DNA of 64,000 nt from Alkalinema pantanalense (GCF_050753345.1 NZ_JBLZFX010000019.1:11848-75847), one strand, 5' to 3'. Numbered from the stretch's first letter, positions 43,103 through 52,131 are shown. Notes: a model not told the origin generated them from the letters alone. Numbers and translations: made by a program.

Positions 43103-44404
43103 TTGAATATCGACGCCTTTTTACAAACCTTTGCCCGCTTTGGCATTCATCTGGGACTCGAAACCAGTCAAGCGCTGATGGACGCGCTGGACAATCCCCA
43201 GGATGAAATGCCCGTTATTCACGTTGCCGGAAGCAATGGCAAAGGCTCGGTCTGTGCCTACCTGTCCTCCATCTTGGCGGAAGCCGGTTATCGAGTGGGC
43301 CGCTACACCTCACCCCATTTAGTGAGCTGGACAGAACGCATTTGCATTAACGGTAAACCGATCGCGGCATCGGATTTGTGGAACACGCTGCAAACCGTGA
43401 AGGCCGCCATTCCGATCGGCGTCCAGCCCACCCAATTTGAAATCTTTACGGCAGCCATGTGGCTCTACTTTGCCGAGCAGGAAGTGGATATTGCCGTGAT
43501 TGAAGTGGGGTTGGGTGGACGCTTGGATGCCACCAACGTTGTGGATGAGCCATTGCTGACGATCATCACCTCCATCAGCCTAGAACACACCGAACGCTTA
43601 GGCGATACGTTGGAAAAAATTGCCGCCGAAAAAGCAGGCATTCTGAAAAAAGACTGTCCAACGATTATTGGTAAAATGCCAGAAGCCGCCTCGGCGGTCA
43701 TTACCCGTCGTGCCTACGAGCTGTATTGCCCAACATTTTATCCCGCGCCAGCCCAGCCGTTGGGCCAGGGATGGGCTGCCTATGAAGGATTTGAGTGGTT
43801 TGAAATTGATGATGAAGGTGTCGCCCTGGTGCCTCGCACCCTCACCTTTGAGATGCCATTGCCGGGGGAAGTGCAACTCAATAATGTCTCGTTAGCGATC
43901 GCGGCAATGCTATTACTCCGCCATGACAGTTGGGAAATTACCGACGAAGCAATTACGACGGGAATCGCTAAAACCCAATGGCTAGGACGTCTGCAATGGT
44001 ATTCCTGGCAAGGCCATAAAATCCTAATCGATGGAGCACACAATCCTGATAGTGCTAAGAATTTAAGAGCCTTTGTCGATCGCCAACCCATTCGCCACCT
44101 TCATTGGGTCATGGGGATGCTGTCTACCAAAAATCACCAAGACATGTTTGAACATCTGCTGCGATCGGGGGATTCGGTCTATCTGGTTCCGGTTCCCGGT
44201 CACAGTTCAGCGGATCTATCGGCCTTGGTCACGCTGGCAAAAAGTGTCTGTCCTGGGTTGGAGCGGGTGTGGGTGTTTGATGATGTGCAAAAAGGGTTAC
44301 AAGCAGCCACAAAAACGGCACAGTTTCAGGAATTGGTGGTGCTGTGCGGTTCGCTGTATTTATTAGGCCACTTTTTTGAGCAGGAAGGCGTTCCTAATTT
44401 GTAG
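43103..44404 (+). CDS. folC: Folylpolyglutamate synthase / dihydrofolate synthase
   Basis: ATP-dependent ligase adding glutamate to folates (and probably to dihydropteroate). 433 residues, normal for FolC. The P-loop VAGSNGKGSV (~41-50) is followed by GRYTSPHLVSWTERI, VGLGGRLDATN, SLEHTERLGDTLEKIAAEKA and, in the C-terminal domain, LIDGAHNPDSA. The start must be TTG 43103, because an in-frame TAG lies 12 bases upstream and no ATG precedes the conserved residues; AGGAA lies just upstream. Single gene. Confidence 0.94.
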   Translation: MNIDAFLQTFARFGIHLGLETSQALMDALDNPQDEMPVIHVAGSNGKGSVCAYLSSILAEAGYRVGRYTSPHLVSWTERICINGKPIAASDLWNTLQTVKAAIPIGVQPTQFEIFTAAMWLYFAEQEVDIAVIEVGLGGRLDATNVVDEPLLTIITSISLEHTERLGDTLEKIAAEKAGILKKDCPTIIGKMPEAASAVITRRAYELYCPTFYPAPAQPLGQGWAAYEGFEWFEIDDEGVALVPRTLTFEMPLPGEVQLNNVSLAIAAMLLLRHDSWEITDEAITTGIAKTQWLGRLQWYSWQGHKILIDGAHNPDSAKNLRAFVDRQPIRHLHWVMGMLSTKNHQDMFEHLLRSGDSVYLVPVPGHSSADLSALVTLAKSVCPGLERVWVFDDVQKGLQAATKTAQFQELVVLCGSLYLLGHFFEQEGVPNL

Positions 44405-44420
44405 ACATTCCCAATTTGCA

Positions 44421-44466
44421 AAAAAATAAGCGATCGCAGCAAGGATAATGCCCAACCGCGATCGCT
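44421..44466 (-). terminator. Terminator of the cyclophilin gene built from HIP1 palindromes
   Basis: On the minus strand AGCGATCGC and GCGATCGCT (44458-44466 and 44429-44437) form a 9-bp stem with a 20-nt loop, followed by TTATTTTTTT. Confidence 0.65.
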
Positions 44467-44473
44467 CACCTAT

Positions 44474-44549
44474 GTGTTCTGGTTAACTTAAGGTGTTCTG
44501 GTTAACTTAAGGTGTTCTAGTTAACTTAAGGTGTTCTGGTTAACTTAAG
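44474..44549. repeat. 19-bp tandem repeat, four units
   Basis: GTGTTCTGGTTAACTTAAG at 44474, 44493, 44512 and 44531, with one substitution in unit 3. The last unit covers the final codons and stop of the cyclophilin gene, so the array grew from the gene's 3' end. Confidence 0.9.
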
Positions 44550-44985
44550 CTTCGATCGTGACTTTAACAATACGATCGCCCTGACGAATGGCATTTACAA
44601 CATCCATATCATTGGTTTGACCAAAAACAGTATGGACACCATCCAAGTGAGCTTGGGGCGCATGGCAGATAAAGAACTGGCTTCCACCCGTGTCTTTACC
44701 CGCATGGGCCATGGACAACGTGCCAGCTTTATGGAGATTTTTATTGATTTCGCACTTGATCTTGTAGCCAGGGCCACCGGTTCCGGGCATGCCGCGTTCG
44801 CCGGGACGGGTGTTGGGGCAGCCACCTTGAATCATAAAGTTGGGAATCACACGATGGAATGCTAAACCATCATAAAACCCCTTTTCCGAAAGTTCTACGA
44901 AGTTTTTGACCGTATTCGGTGCATCCGCATCAAAAAGCTCTAGATTAATCGTTCCTTTATCCGTTTCCATGATGGCACGGGTCAT
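44545..44985 (-). CDS. Cyclophilin-type peptidyl-prolyl cis-trans isomerase
   Basis: Single-domain cytoplasmic cyclophilin of 146 residues, with no signal peptide. Conserved elements are FHRVIPNFMIQGG (catalytic Arg), GTLSMAHAGKDTGGSQFFI, LDGVHTVFGQ and the shorter bacterial loop CEINKNLHKAG. ATG 44985 is preceded by GCGAGGGA; an in-frame extension to 45042 lacks support. It should catalyse proline isomerisation in protein folding. Confidence 0.93.
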   Translation of the reverse strand: MTRAIMETDKGTINLELFDADAPNTVKNFVELSEKGFYDGLAFHRVIPNFMIQGGCPNTRPGERGMPGTGGPGYKIKCEINKNLHKAGTLSMAHAGKDTGGSQFFICHAPQAHLDGVHTVFGQTNDMDVVNAIRQGDRIVKVTIEA

Positions 44986-45075
44986 TGGTGTTCCCTCGCT
45001 GAGATGTTCTGGTTCGACTATACCGCGAATGGGGAACCGCAACAGGGGGGATTACCCAACTTTTTGCTGGCAAAA

Positions 45076-45540
45076 TCAGGAATTCAAACCCTCCTTTGCA
45101 TTGCAATAGCGATTTATATCATCGATCAACGGCAATTCTTCTTCCGAGGCTGCTGTCAGGATCACTAATGCATCTTGCATCGCTTTTTCATCCTTGCGCT
45201 CTGCGGCCTTGACCAGCATAAGCCCCGCGTCCCGAGTGTTGGCGTAGAGACCAACTAACCGCTGTTGAAATCCTTGGAGTCGGGGATCGCTCAGGGAAAT
45301 CCCTTTGAAGCTTTGGACATTGCGATCCAAAATTTCCACCATTTTCTTCATTGTTTCAACCGCTTCGCCCTTTGCGGTACTGGTATCTTGTAATTCAGTT
45401 GTAGCAGTGTTGGTGATGGTAATCAGTTGGTTACACTGATCCAGTTTGCCGTGATCCGGTTTGCTGTCACCTGCAACAGCAGGAAAGCTAAGAGTGACTG
45501 CGATCGCGGTACTGGTCAACCAACAATGCAATTGAATCAT
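45076..45540 (-). CDS. Secreted paralogue 1 of a three-gene family
   Basis: About 154 residues with a signal peptide ending TLSFPAVAGDS; there is no lipobox, unlike its two neighbours. The mature part is mostly helical and shares with them QCNQLITITNTATTELQ, LQGFQQRLVGLYANTRDAGL and a C-terminal YC. The two cysteines are at conserved positions and could pair. ATG 45540 is preceded by GGAG. It is the most diverged in its N-terminus. Function unknown. Confidence 0.75.
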   Translation of the reverse strand: MIQLHCWLTSTAIAVTLSFPAVAGDSKPDHGKLDQCNQLITITNTATTELQDTSTAKGEAVETMKKMVEILDRNVQSFKGISLSDPRLQGFQQRLVGLYANTRDAGLMLVKAAERKDEKAMQDALVILTAASEEELPLIDDINRYCNAKEGLNS

Positions 45541-45668
45541 CAGGGGAATCTCCAAATTCAGTCGCCAATAAATGCCTACAAATCATTCAGCATATATCAC
45601 TGACAAAGGGGGGAATGATTTCCCCCCCCTGCAATCATCCAGATAACGATATAGAAACGATCGTCGCC

Positions 45669-46103
45669 TTACTTCGCTTGGCAATAGCCGTTGATTTCGC
45701 TAATGAGGCTGGTTTCGTCCTTTGAGGAGGATTGCATTGACTGTAATGATGCTTGCATCGCTTTAACGTCCTTGCGACCGGCAGCATCTACGAGATTTTT
45801 GCTGGCATCACGGGTTTTGGTGTAGAGATCCACGAAACGTTGTTGGAAGCCTTTCAGTTTCTCGTCTTTCACTTCAACCGCTTGGAATGCTTGGATATTT
45901 TTCTCCAAAATGCCAGTCATTTGCTTCATCTTGCCGATCTGATCGCCACCACCTTTGCTCGCGGCTTGCAGTTCAGTAGTAGCTTCATTGGTGACTTTGA
46001 CCAATTTGTTGCATTGGGACACTTTGCTATCACAGCCCACAGCCAGGGAACCCAAAGTGACTGCGATCGCGGTAAAGGCAAACAAATGACGAGAAGAATA
46101 CAT
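45669..46103 (-). CDS. Lipoprotein paralogue 2 of a three-gene family
   Basis: 144 residues with a lipoprotein signal ending LAVGC (lipobox). The mature helical part has SQCNKLVKVTNEATTELQ, LKGFQQRFVDLYTKTRDA and the C-terminal GYCQAK. It carries the same conserved cysteine pair and GFQQ...LY...RD core as its neighbours. Probably a membrane-anchored periplasmic helical protein; family not recognised. Confidence 0.78.
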   Translation of the reverse strand: MYSSRHLFAFTAIAVTLGSLAVGCDSKVSQCNKLVKVTNEATTELQAASKGGGDQIGKMKQMTGILEKNIQAFQAVEVKDEKLKGFQQRFVDLYTKTRDASKNLVDAAGRKDVKAMQASLQSMQSSSKDETSLISEINGYCQAK

Positions 46104-46316
46104 GACTTGATAATCTCCAAATTTTAGAAGGTGAATGGATGGATTCTAGACACCAGTTTTCTATCTACCCGATTGCCTAAGCATATGCATTATTGCCCAA
46201 GCCTCGACATTGGGGCTCAGAACTTCCAAAAGACGTTAGGATTCGCAATAAATTCCTACTTTTAGAGCAAATTATGCATGGGGCTCGGTAGAAAATTTTG
46301 TCCTAGGGCGCTGAGG

Positions 46317-46784
46317 CTAGGGTGCTTGGCAATAGGTGTTGATGGCTTGCACGAGCTTGGTCTGCGCCGCATGATTCGCTTGCAGTTGGGTGGTGGCCTG
46401 TCGCAGGGTTTGGGCATCGGTGGGTTTGACGAGCGATCGATTACTGTCCCGATCGCGGCTGTACAAATCTACTAACTGCTGCTGAAAGCCTTGCAGGGTC
46501 GGGTCGTTGAGTTGCAGGGCTTGGATCGATTTTGTAGCGCGATCGAGGATATCAGCAGCAGCTTGGAATTTAGCCGCAGGGGCTGAATTTTGGGTTTCTA
46601 GGGCTTGAATGTCTTGGCTAGCTTGGTTGGCTAGGGTGACCAGTTTATTGCAGCGATCGACTTTGGTTTCGCTACAGCCACTAACGAAGAGACTCACTAA
46701 GCCCAAGCCTGTCATGAGTAAGCCGATCGATCGGCTAGCTGGAAGGCGGGTTAGATGGGAGTGGCGAGTGACGAACCGATTCAT
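46317..46784 (-). CDS. Lipoprotein paralogue 3 of a three-gene family
   Basis: About 155 residues with a long basic N-region and a lipobox at VSGC. The shared core is DRCNKLVTLANQASQDIQ, LQGFQQQLVDLYSRDRDS and the C-terminal TYCQAP. ATG 46784 is favoured over the frame start at 46811. The three genes lie in the same orientation with 130-215 bp between them, so each may have its own promoter. Confidence 0.75.
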   Translation of the reverse strand: MNRFVTRHSHLTRLPASRSIGLLMTGLGLVSLFVSGCSETKVDRCNKLVTLANQASQDIQALETQNSAPAAKFQAAADILDRATKSIQALQLNDPTLQGFQQQLVDLYSRDRDSNRSLVKPTDAQTLRQATTQLQANHAAQTKLVQAINTYCQAP

Positions 46785-46914
46785 GGGCAATGATTTCCTG
46801 CGGCAAAGCATTCATAGGGTGCCACAGTCGGGGCATTTAAGCAATGAACCTGCCTACACGGGATCATGCAAGCAGGTTAGCGCGGTTCAGGTTGAACGAA
46901 TCCGATCGAATCCG

Positions 46915-48558
46915 TTAGAACGTAAACGTCGTCCGCAATGTACCAATTAGGATGGAATCATTGCGGTTGTCATGGTTGGGAGAGGTCAGCCAAATTAAGC
47001 CGGGGGTGATGGCAATGTTGTCATTGAGGGGATATTGATAAAACGCTTCCACATGCAGCGAAGTATCCCGATCGCGCAAATTACTCAGCGCTGCACTGGT
47101 GCCCGTCACCTTGGGTTCCATCCCCACAATCACGCCAGCCATTGCCCCTGTTTTACCCAGATCAGGGAAGGCTAAGCCCACCATCCAATTCCAGATATCT
47201 AGATCGCCTCTAGTGCCTTTCAGAACGCGGGTTTTGGTGTAGCCGACGGAACCGTTCAGCACAATTTTAGGGCTGATTTGGAAGGATGCACCAACGCCAA
47301 AGGAATTGCTAGAGAACGGAGAACCCAGGGTATCAAAGGTATCATTAACCAAATCGCCATCGCTATCTGTCGGCACCAACAGGTTGGCATTCAAGCTCCC
47401 CGTGGGGCTGCCTGCGCTGTTAAAGGTGGTTTTGTAGGAATGTACATAGGTCAGACCGACTTTCAGTTGTTCGCTGGGCTTGAAGGTCAACTGAGCGATC
47501 GCGCCGTAGGGCCCGTTAAATAAGCCGCTGCCGGAAGCTGGATTAGCTGCATCGCCTGCGAGATAGCCTGCACTCAGTTCCAACTGCTCACTAAATTCAT
47601 GTTTGACCGCAATCCCGGTACCACCCAATAGGTAGTAAATGGGGTTGCGGGTGCCGAAGTGGGACAGGGCACCACTGCCGCCATCGCCGTCTAGGTAGGG
47701 ATTGAGGGTATCGGTGAAGTCGTCTGCGGCTCCGGCGTTGGCTTCTACTACCACCGTCGTTTTTTCGCCCAAGGGGAATTGGTACAGCAGGGCATCGATC
47801 ACCGCACTGTTGCCAGAATCAGCGGACAACCGCAGGGAGCCTTCGGGAATGCCCGTAGCATCTTGGCTAAAGCCGAGGTTACCTGCTTGAATCCGGGTGC
47901 GGAGGAGGTCTTTTCCGGTGAAGCTGGTGTCGAGGTTGAGGCGAGCGCGATACCCCACGACGGAGTTCCGGCTGGGTTCCACTCCGGGTACTGCGACGCC
48001 CAAGGCATCCAACCCGGTGCTTTCCCCAAACATGACATTGCCGCGCCCCACGACCACTTCGCCGCTAAGTTTGGTGGTGGTGGAGAATTGCTGTTTTTCT
48101 AGCGTTGCAGTTTTAGCTTCCAAGGCGTCTACTCGTCCGCGCAGGGTGGCTAGTTCGGCAGCAAATTCTTCTTGCAGTTTTTGTAGCGTGGCTAGGTCTT
48201 CTTTTTTGACCAAATCAGCGGTGGCCGCTGCGATCAGTTCATTGACCCGATCCATGCAAGCATTGACGCCCGCTGCAAACTCGTAGCGGGTCATGGCACG
48301 GTTGCCGCGATAGGTTCTGTCAGGATAGCCTGCGATGCAGCCGTAGCGTTCTACCAGGGATTGCAAAGCTTGGAAGGCCCAATCCGTCGGCTTGACATCA
48401 GACAGTTGGGAAACGGACGTAACCTGCTCCATGGCGGGATTAGCCGCTAGATCGTTTGTCAGGACTTCATCCGCACGGGCCGATCCGGTCATTAGCAGCC
48501 CAGTCCCCAAAAGGCAAGGGCTCAGCCAAAGCAAGGTATTGAGTCGGTTTTTGTTCAT
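46915..48558 (-). CDS. Iron uptake porin (SLH-OprB family)
   Basis: Outer-membrane porin of 547 residues. A signal peptide (LLGTGLLMTGSARAD) is followed by an SLH domain (DVKPTDWAFQALQSLVERYG, then GNRAMTRYEFAAGVNACMDR). A short coiled coil (LATLQKLQEEFAAELATLRG) and an OprB-type beta barrel, ending LIGTLRTTFTF with the terminal Phe, complete it. This layout is that of cyanobacterial SomA/Som-like porins, many of which take up inorganic iron. A near-consensus Fur box lies 104 bp upstream, supporting iron regulation. Confidence 0.9.
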   Translation of the reverse strand: MNKNRLNTLLWLSPCLLGTGLLMTGSARADEVLTNDLAANPAMEQVTSVSQLSDVKPTDWAFQALQSLVERYGCIAGYPDRTYRGNRAMTRYEFAAGVNACMDRVNELIAAATADLVKKEDLATLQKLQEEFAAELATLRGRVDALEAKTATLEKQQFSTTTKLSGEVVVGRGNVMFGESTGLDALGVAVPGVEPSRNSVVGYRARLNLDTSFTGKDLLRTRIQAGNLGFSQDATGIPEGSLRLSADSGNSAVIDALLYQFPLGEKTTVVVEANAGAADDFTDTLNPYLDGDGGSGALSHFGTRNPIYYLLGGTGIAVKHEFSEQLELSAGYLAGDAANPASGSGLFNGPYGAIAQLTFKPSEQLKVGLTYVHSYKTTFNSAGSPTGSLNANLLVPTDSDGDLVNDTFDTLGSPFSSNSFGVGASFQISPKIVLNGSVGYTKTRVLKGTRGDLDIWNWMVGLAFPDLGKTGAMAGVIVGMEPKVTGTSAALSNLRDRDTSLHVEAFYQYPLNDNIAITPGLIWLTSPNHDNRNDSILIGTLRTTFTF

Positions 48559-49056
48559 GAAAAATTACCCACACACCATTGATAACAGGTGATAACAAGC
48601 TAAAGATCGCATACCCTGCATTATCGCAGGAGGCTATCTAGGAAAACGATCGTTGGTCAGATAGATAATATAATCATTATCATTTTTTGCCAAACCTAGG
48701 GGTTTAAAGAAGTGAGTATGGGATCGCCCGATCGAGCAAAAATTGAAGAATCTAAGGCTTTGGGAGCTGATTGTAGCTGGTTGGAGAACTTGGCTGATTT
48801 TGTCTAGAGCTAGAAAAGTCCGACTATAGGGGGGATTAATTAGCAATAAGTCGCAATAAATGGACAGGCATTAGACGGTCTGTCGTAGGAGTCGATCGCG
48901 GCAGAATGGCAGGAAGGTCATGATTTCACGAGAAAATCTAGCGGTTGCAGTTGGGGGCTTGGCTCTATGATGCGATAGGACTGGTGTGTACTAGGTTCTG
49001 TGTGTGCTTGGTGCTGTTTAGGTTGCCAGTTCTTGAACCCTTTAGCGGCTGAATTT
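48559..49056. other. 498-bp divergent intergenic region
   Basis: Between the porin gene and glsA. It contains the Fur-box-like site at 48662-48679. A 70-codon minus-strand frame at 48634-48846 looks accidental. The glsA promoter should be between about 48850 and 49040, but is not evident. Confidence 0.5.
48662..48679. promoter_or_regulatory. Fur-box-like site upstream of the iron porin
   Basis: GATAATATAATCATTATC matches the 19-bp Fur consensus GATAATGATAATCATTATC with a single missing base. It lies 104 bp before the porin ATG. Confidence 0.7.
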
Positions 49057-49995
49057 ATGACTGACTGCGATCGCCTATCTCAATTGCTCCAAACGTTGCA
49101 CCAACGTTATCAATCGTTGCGGGATGGACAGGTTGCCGATTATATTCCGGAATTGTCTAAGGTTGATCCCGATCTGTTTAGTATTTGCATTGTGACGACG
49201 CAGGGGGAGATTTTTCAAGTTGGGGACCATGAGCATTTATTTACAGTGCAGTCGATTTCTAAGGTGTTTAGCTATGGCTTAGCGTTGGAGGAGCATGGAC
49301 GGGATTATGTGTTGACGCGGGTGGGAGTGGAGCCGACGGGTGAGGATTTTAATTCGATCGTGTTGGATGAGGCGTCGAAGCGGCCTTACAATCCGATGGT
49401 GAATGCGGGGGCGATCGCGACGACGAGTTTAATTAAGGGCAAAACGCCAGTCGATCGTTTAAATCGGTTGCTGGAGATGTTTCAGCGCTACGTTGGGCGT
49501 GATGTGTTTATTGATGTGTCGGTGTTTTTGTCGGAACGGATGACGGGGCATCGCAATCGGGCGATGGCGCATCTGATGCGGAATTTCGGCATGATTGATG
49601 ATCCGATCGAGGAGTCGTTAGATTTGTATTTCCAGCAGTGTTCGGTGTTGGTGAATTGCCAGGATTTAGCGATTATGGCGGCGACGTTGGCGAATCGGGG
49701 CATTAATCCAGTGACCCAGGAACGGGCGGTCGATCGGCGCTATGTGCGGGATATGTTGAGTGTGATGTATACCTGCGGGATGTATAACTTTGCGGGGGAG
49801 TGGGCCTATACGGTGGGGTTTCCGGCGAAGAGTGGGGTTTCTGGGGGGATTATTGGGGTGGTGCCGAATCAGATGGGGATTGGCATTTTTTCGCCGCCGT
49901 TGGATGTGCGGGGGAACAGTGTGCGGGGGGTGCAGGTGTGTGAGGCGCTGTCCCAGGAGTTGAATTTACATGTGTTCGATTGCCCAGATTGTTAA
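49057..49995 (+). CDS. glsA: Glutaminase
   Basis: Beta-lactamase-fold glutaminase converting glutamine to glutamate and ammonia. About 312 residues. S66 and K69 of the S-x-x-K motif lie in FTVQSISKVF. Other family elements are YNPMVNAGAIATTSLI, RNRAMAHLMRNFGMI, YFQQCSVLVNCQDLA, MYTCGMYNFAGEWAY and FPAKSGVSGGIIGVVP. ATG 49057 fits the family N-terminus; the frame start at 49000 gives an unlikely Cys-rich extension. Its 3' end overlaps ptuB by four bases, convergently. Confidence 0.94.
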   Translation: MTDCDRLSQLLQTLHQRYQSLRDGQVADYIPELSKVDPDLFSICIVTTQGEIFQVGDHEHLFTVQSISKVFSYGLALEEHGRDYVLTRVGVEPTGEDFNSIVLDEASKRPYNPMVNAGAIATTSLIKGKTPVDRLNRLLEMFQRYVGRDVFIDVSVFLSERMTGHRNRAMAHLMRNFGMIDDPIEESLDLYFQQCSVLVNCQDLAIMAATLANRGINPVTQERAVDRRYVRDMLSVMYTCGMYNFAGEWAYTVGFPAKSGVSGGIIGVVPNQMGIGIFSPPLDVRGNSVRGVQVCEALSQELNLHVFDCPDC

Positions 49996-50669
49996 TTCGT
50001 GCATAATTGCTGCAATGTGTAAATTACAGCAGTGCAGAACGGGATGTATTGACCAGATTGATCGGGGCGATCGTAGCCTTCGATCAGCTTTTGAATGTCT
50101 TCAGTCGTTAAAGCCTCAAGGTCTACCAAGGCACCTTCGATCGCGGCTTCGCGGAGATTGTTTAACTTGGTGTGGTTCAGTCCTAGCTTTTCGATCGTGG
50201 TTTGGGCTGCATCCTTTTTACTGGCATCTTGAGTCGGCAGAATTTCACCGGATGCGGTGTAGCGGAAGTAGGTAGAGCAGTCGGCTTTTAGGGGCGAGAC
50301 AGTGCGTTGTGGGTCGTACCATGCTCCTTTTTGCTGTCCGCAGAATTCCTGTAAAGGGCGATGGCGTTGTTTTGGTTGTGGGATTTCTGCTTCGGGATAG
50401 CCGGGACAGGAGGCCAGTAGGTTGGTGTAATCCAGATGGAGTTCAAGGTAACGCTGGCGGGGTTGGAAGTGCTCAATGTGGCTGTTGGCTGGGGTGATGC
50501 GCTGCCCACAGTAGCAACAAATGTGACCCTGCTCGGCAATGAGAGCTTGGTGCACGATCGCTTTTTCGGGTTTTTGAAAGTTGTCCCAAGTGGGTTGCCA
50601 GTCGGCGTTGGCTTGCTGTTTCCATAGGGTGAATGCAGCAGGCTCAGGTTGTTTTTGGATAAATCTCAT
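49992..50669 (-). CDS. ptuB: PtuB-like HNH endonuclease (Septu-type defence)
   Basis: 225 residues of the TIGR02646/PtuB family. The HNH core is visible: CCYCG (C51-C54), then HIEHFQPR with H64, E66 and H67, and DYTNLLASC further on. Paired with the AAA ATPase just upstream, with a four-base overlap. This pair corresponds to the Septu anti-phage system, in which PtuA ATPase and PtuB nuclease form a complex; related HNH proteins also occur with retrons, but no reverse transcriptase is nearby. Confidence 0.87.
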   Translation of the reverse strand: MRFIQKQPEPAAFTLWKQQANADWQPTWDNFQKPEKAIVHQALIAEQGHICCYCGQRITPANSHIEHFQPRQRYLELHLDYTNLLASCPGYPEAEIPQPKQRHRPLQEFCGQQKGAWYDPQRTVSPLKADCSTYFRYTASGEILPTQDASKKDAAQTTIEKLGLNHTKLNNLREAAIEGALVDLEALTTEDIQKLIEGYDRPDQSGQYIPFCTAVIYTLQQLCTN

Positions 50670-52042
50670 CGTCCTAAAATCTCTTTCCGTCGAATCATGA
50701 CATCGGCTTTGGCAAATTCGGGTTCGTCCATGCCGATTTGTTGTTCCAGTTCGGTTTTGAGCTGCTTGGCTGCTTCTAGATTGCCCTCATCAATCAACCG
50801 AAATAGCGCTTGCAACTCCTGTTTAAATCGTTCTGGCCGATCGGGAACATCCATCAACTCTTCCAAAATTTGATTACTATCACGTCCAAAGGAACTTGTT
50901 GGGCGACTGGCAATCAATCCTTGTGTTGTACGCTGTAGCACATATATGGATTCAGGATAGACATCACTGATAATTTGAGGTGAATGAGTGGAAAGAATAA
51001 ATTGGCAGTTAGGAAAGGTGCTGGTCAACTTGGGGATAATTCCTCGTTGCCATTGAGGATGAAGATGCAGTTCAATTTCATCAATTAAGACAATTCCAGA
51101 CCCTTGAAGAGGATCAGAAAGTCCTGGATTCGCGATCGCTAATCTCCGTGCAAGATCACCTACTATTGCTAAAAGGCATTTTTCGCCATCTGATAATTGA
51201 TTAATAATTAACTCAACACCTTGCTTTACAACTGTCATTCTTAAGGGAGAACGACGCACTCTTAAGTTTGTAAATCCTGGCAAAAAGTGAGGAATCGCAT
51301 TTCTGACTGCTTCCAAGCGATAATCTCGATAATTGAAGTCATCACGCCTTTCTTCATTTTCTATATCTTCTAAACTGCGAAACCATCTAAAGAAGGCATT
51401 AAACCCGGCCTGTGCTCCTGTCAAAGATTCATCAAATGCTTCCATTTGACTAATTTGATTAGTATCTGATGTTTCTAACACAATATCCAGGACAGCACGA
51501 TTTACAGGGTAGTAAGTTACTAAAGGAATATTCATCTGAGGTGAGTAAGGCTCAATGATTTCAACGACAAGAGCGCCAAGATATTGCTTATCATTTTTAA
51601 TAGATGGTTCGCCCTCAGTTTTCCTAATAGTTTGAGACCACAGAAAATCTTCTTTCTTATAGCCAACTTTGATTTCTACAGTTGAAGAATCTGAACCACT
51701 TTTAATGTCATTTGATCTATTTTGAGAATTCTGAATTTGCAAATTTATTGTAGAGCTAGATGAAATATTAATATTATTGCTTACAATATTGCTGAGAAAA
51801 ATATTTGAAGTGCCTTCATTGGCACTAATAGAAGATGTAGAATTTTTTCTGTTTTTTTTATGCATTTCAAAGAGGGTTTTAAGTTCTTTGATATACATAC
51901 ATAGAAGGACAGTTAAGCAGTCTAGAATGCTAGACTTACCAACACCATTGTCGCCAATGAAAACATTGACTCCAGGCCGAAATTCCAAGTTTAAGGACTC
52001 GATTCCACGAAAAGCACGAATATGAAGCTCTTTGACTAACAT
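50666..52042 (-). CDS. ptuA: PtuA-like AAA ATPase (Septu-type defence)
   Basis: 458-residue SMC/ABC-like ATPase of the Septu PtuA type. It begins MLVKELHIRAFRGIESLNLE and has Walker A GDNGVGKSS at ~30-38, the signature-like LSDGEKCLLAIVGDLARR, Walker B GIVLIDEIELHLHPQW and the H-switch FILSTHSPQII. A long Ser/Asn-rich insert (residues ~60-120) is encoded by AT-rich DNA unlike the neighbours. AGGAAA precedes the ATG at 52042. A terminator separates it from acnB, so it and ptuB form a two-gene operon with a very short promoter region. Confidence 0.88.
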   Translation of the reverse strand: MLVKELHIRAFRGIESLNLEFRPGVNVFIGDNGVGKSSILDCLTVLLCMYIKELKTLFEMHKKNRKNSTSSISANEGTSNIFLSNIVSNNINISSSSTINLQIQNSQNRSNDIKSGSDSSTVEIKVGYKKEDFLWSQTIRKTEGEPSIKNDKQYLGALVVEIIEPYSPQMNIPLVTYYPVNRAVLDIVLETSDTNQISQMEAFDESLTGAQAGFNAFFRWFRSLEDIENEERRDDFNYRDYRLEAVRNAIPHFLPGFTNLRVRRSPLRMTVVKQGVELIINQLSDGEKCLLAIVGDLARRLAIANPGLSDPLQGSGIVLIDEIELHLHPQWQRGIIPKLTSTFPNCQFILSTHSPQIISDVYPESIYVLQRTTQGLIASRPTSSFGRDSNQILEELMDVPDRPERFKQELQALFRLIDEGNLEAAKQLKTELEQQIGMDEPEFAKADVMIRRKEILGR

Positions 52043-52066
52043 GGCTTTCCTGGGTCATTCAACTGA

Positions 52067-52098
52067 AAAGGGAGATAGCTTTTATTCTATCTCCCTTT
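52067..52098 (-). terminator. Terminator between acnB and ptuA
   Basis: Perfect 12-bp stem AAAGGGAGATAG / CTATCTCCCTTT with an 8-nt loop, 34 bp after the acnB stop. Confidence 0.8.
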
Positions 52099-52131
52099 CT
52101 TGTGTCTAGATGCGGAATCTAGTTTCCGTGG

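Noticed and set aside
49992..52042. A retron as an explanation for the HNH/ATPase pair
   Set aside because: Related HNH proteins accompany retrons, but no reverse transcriptase or msr-msd-like repeat is present in the flanking genes.
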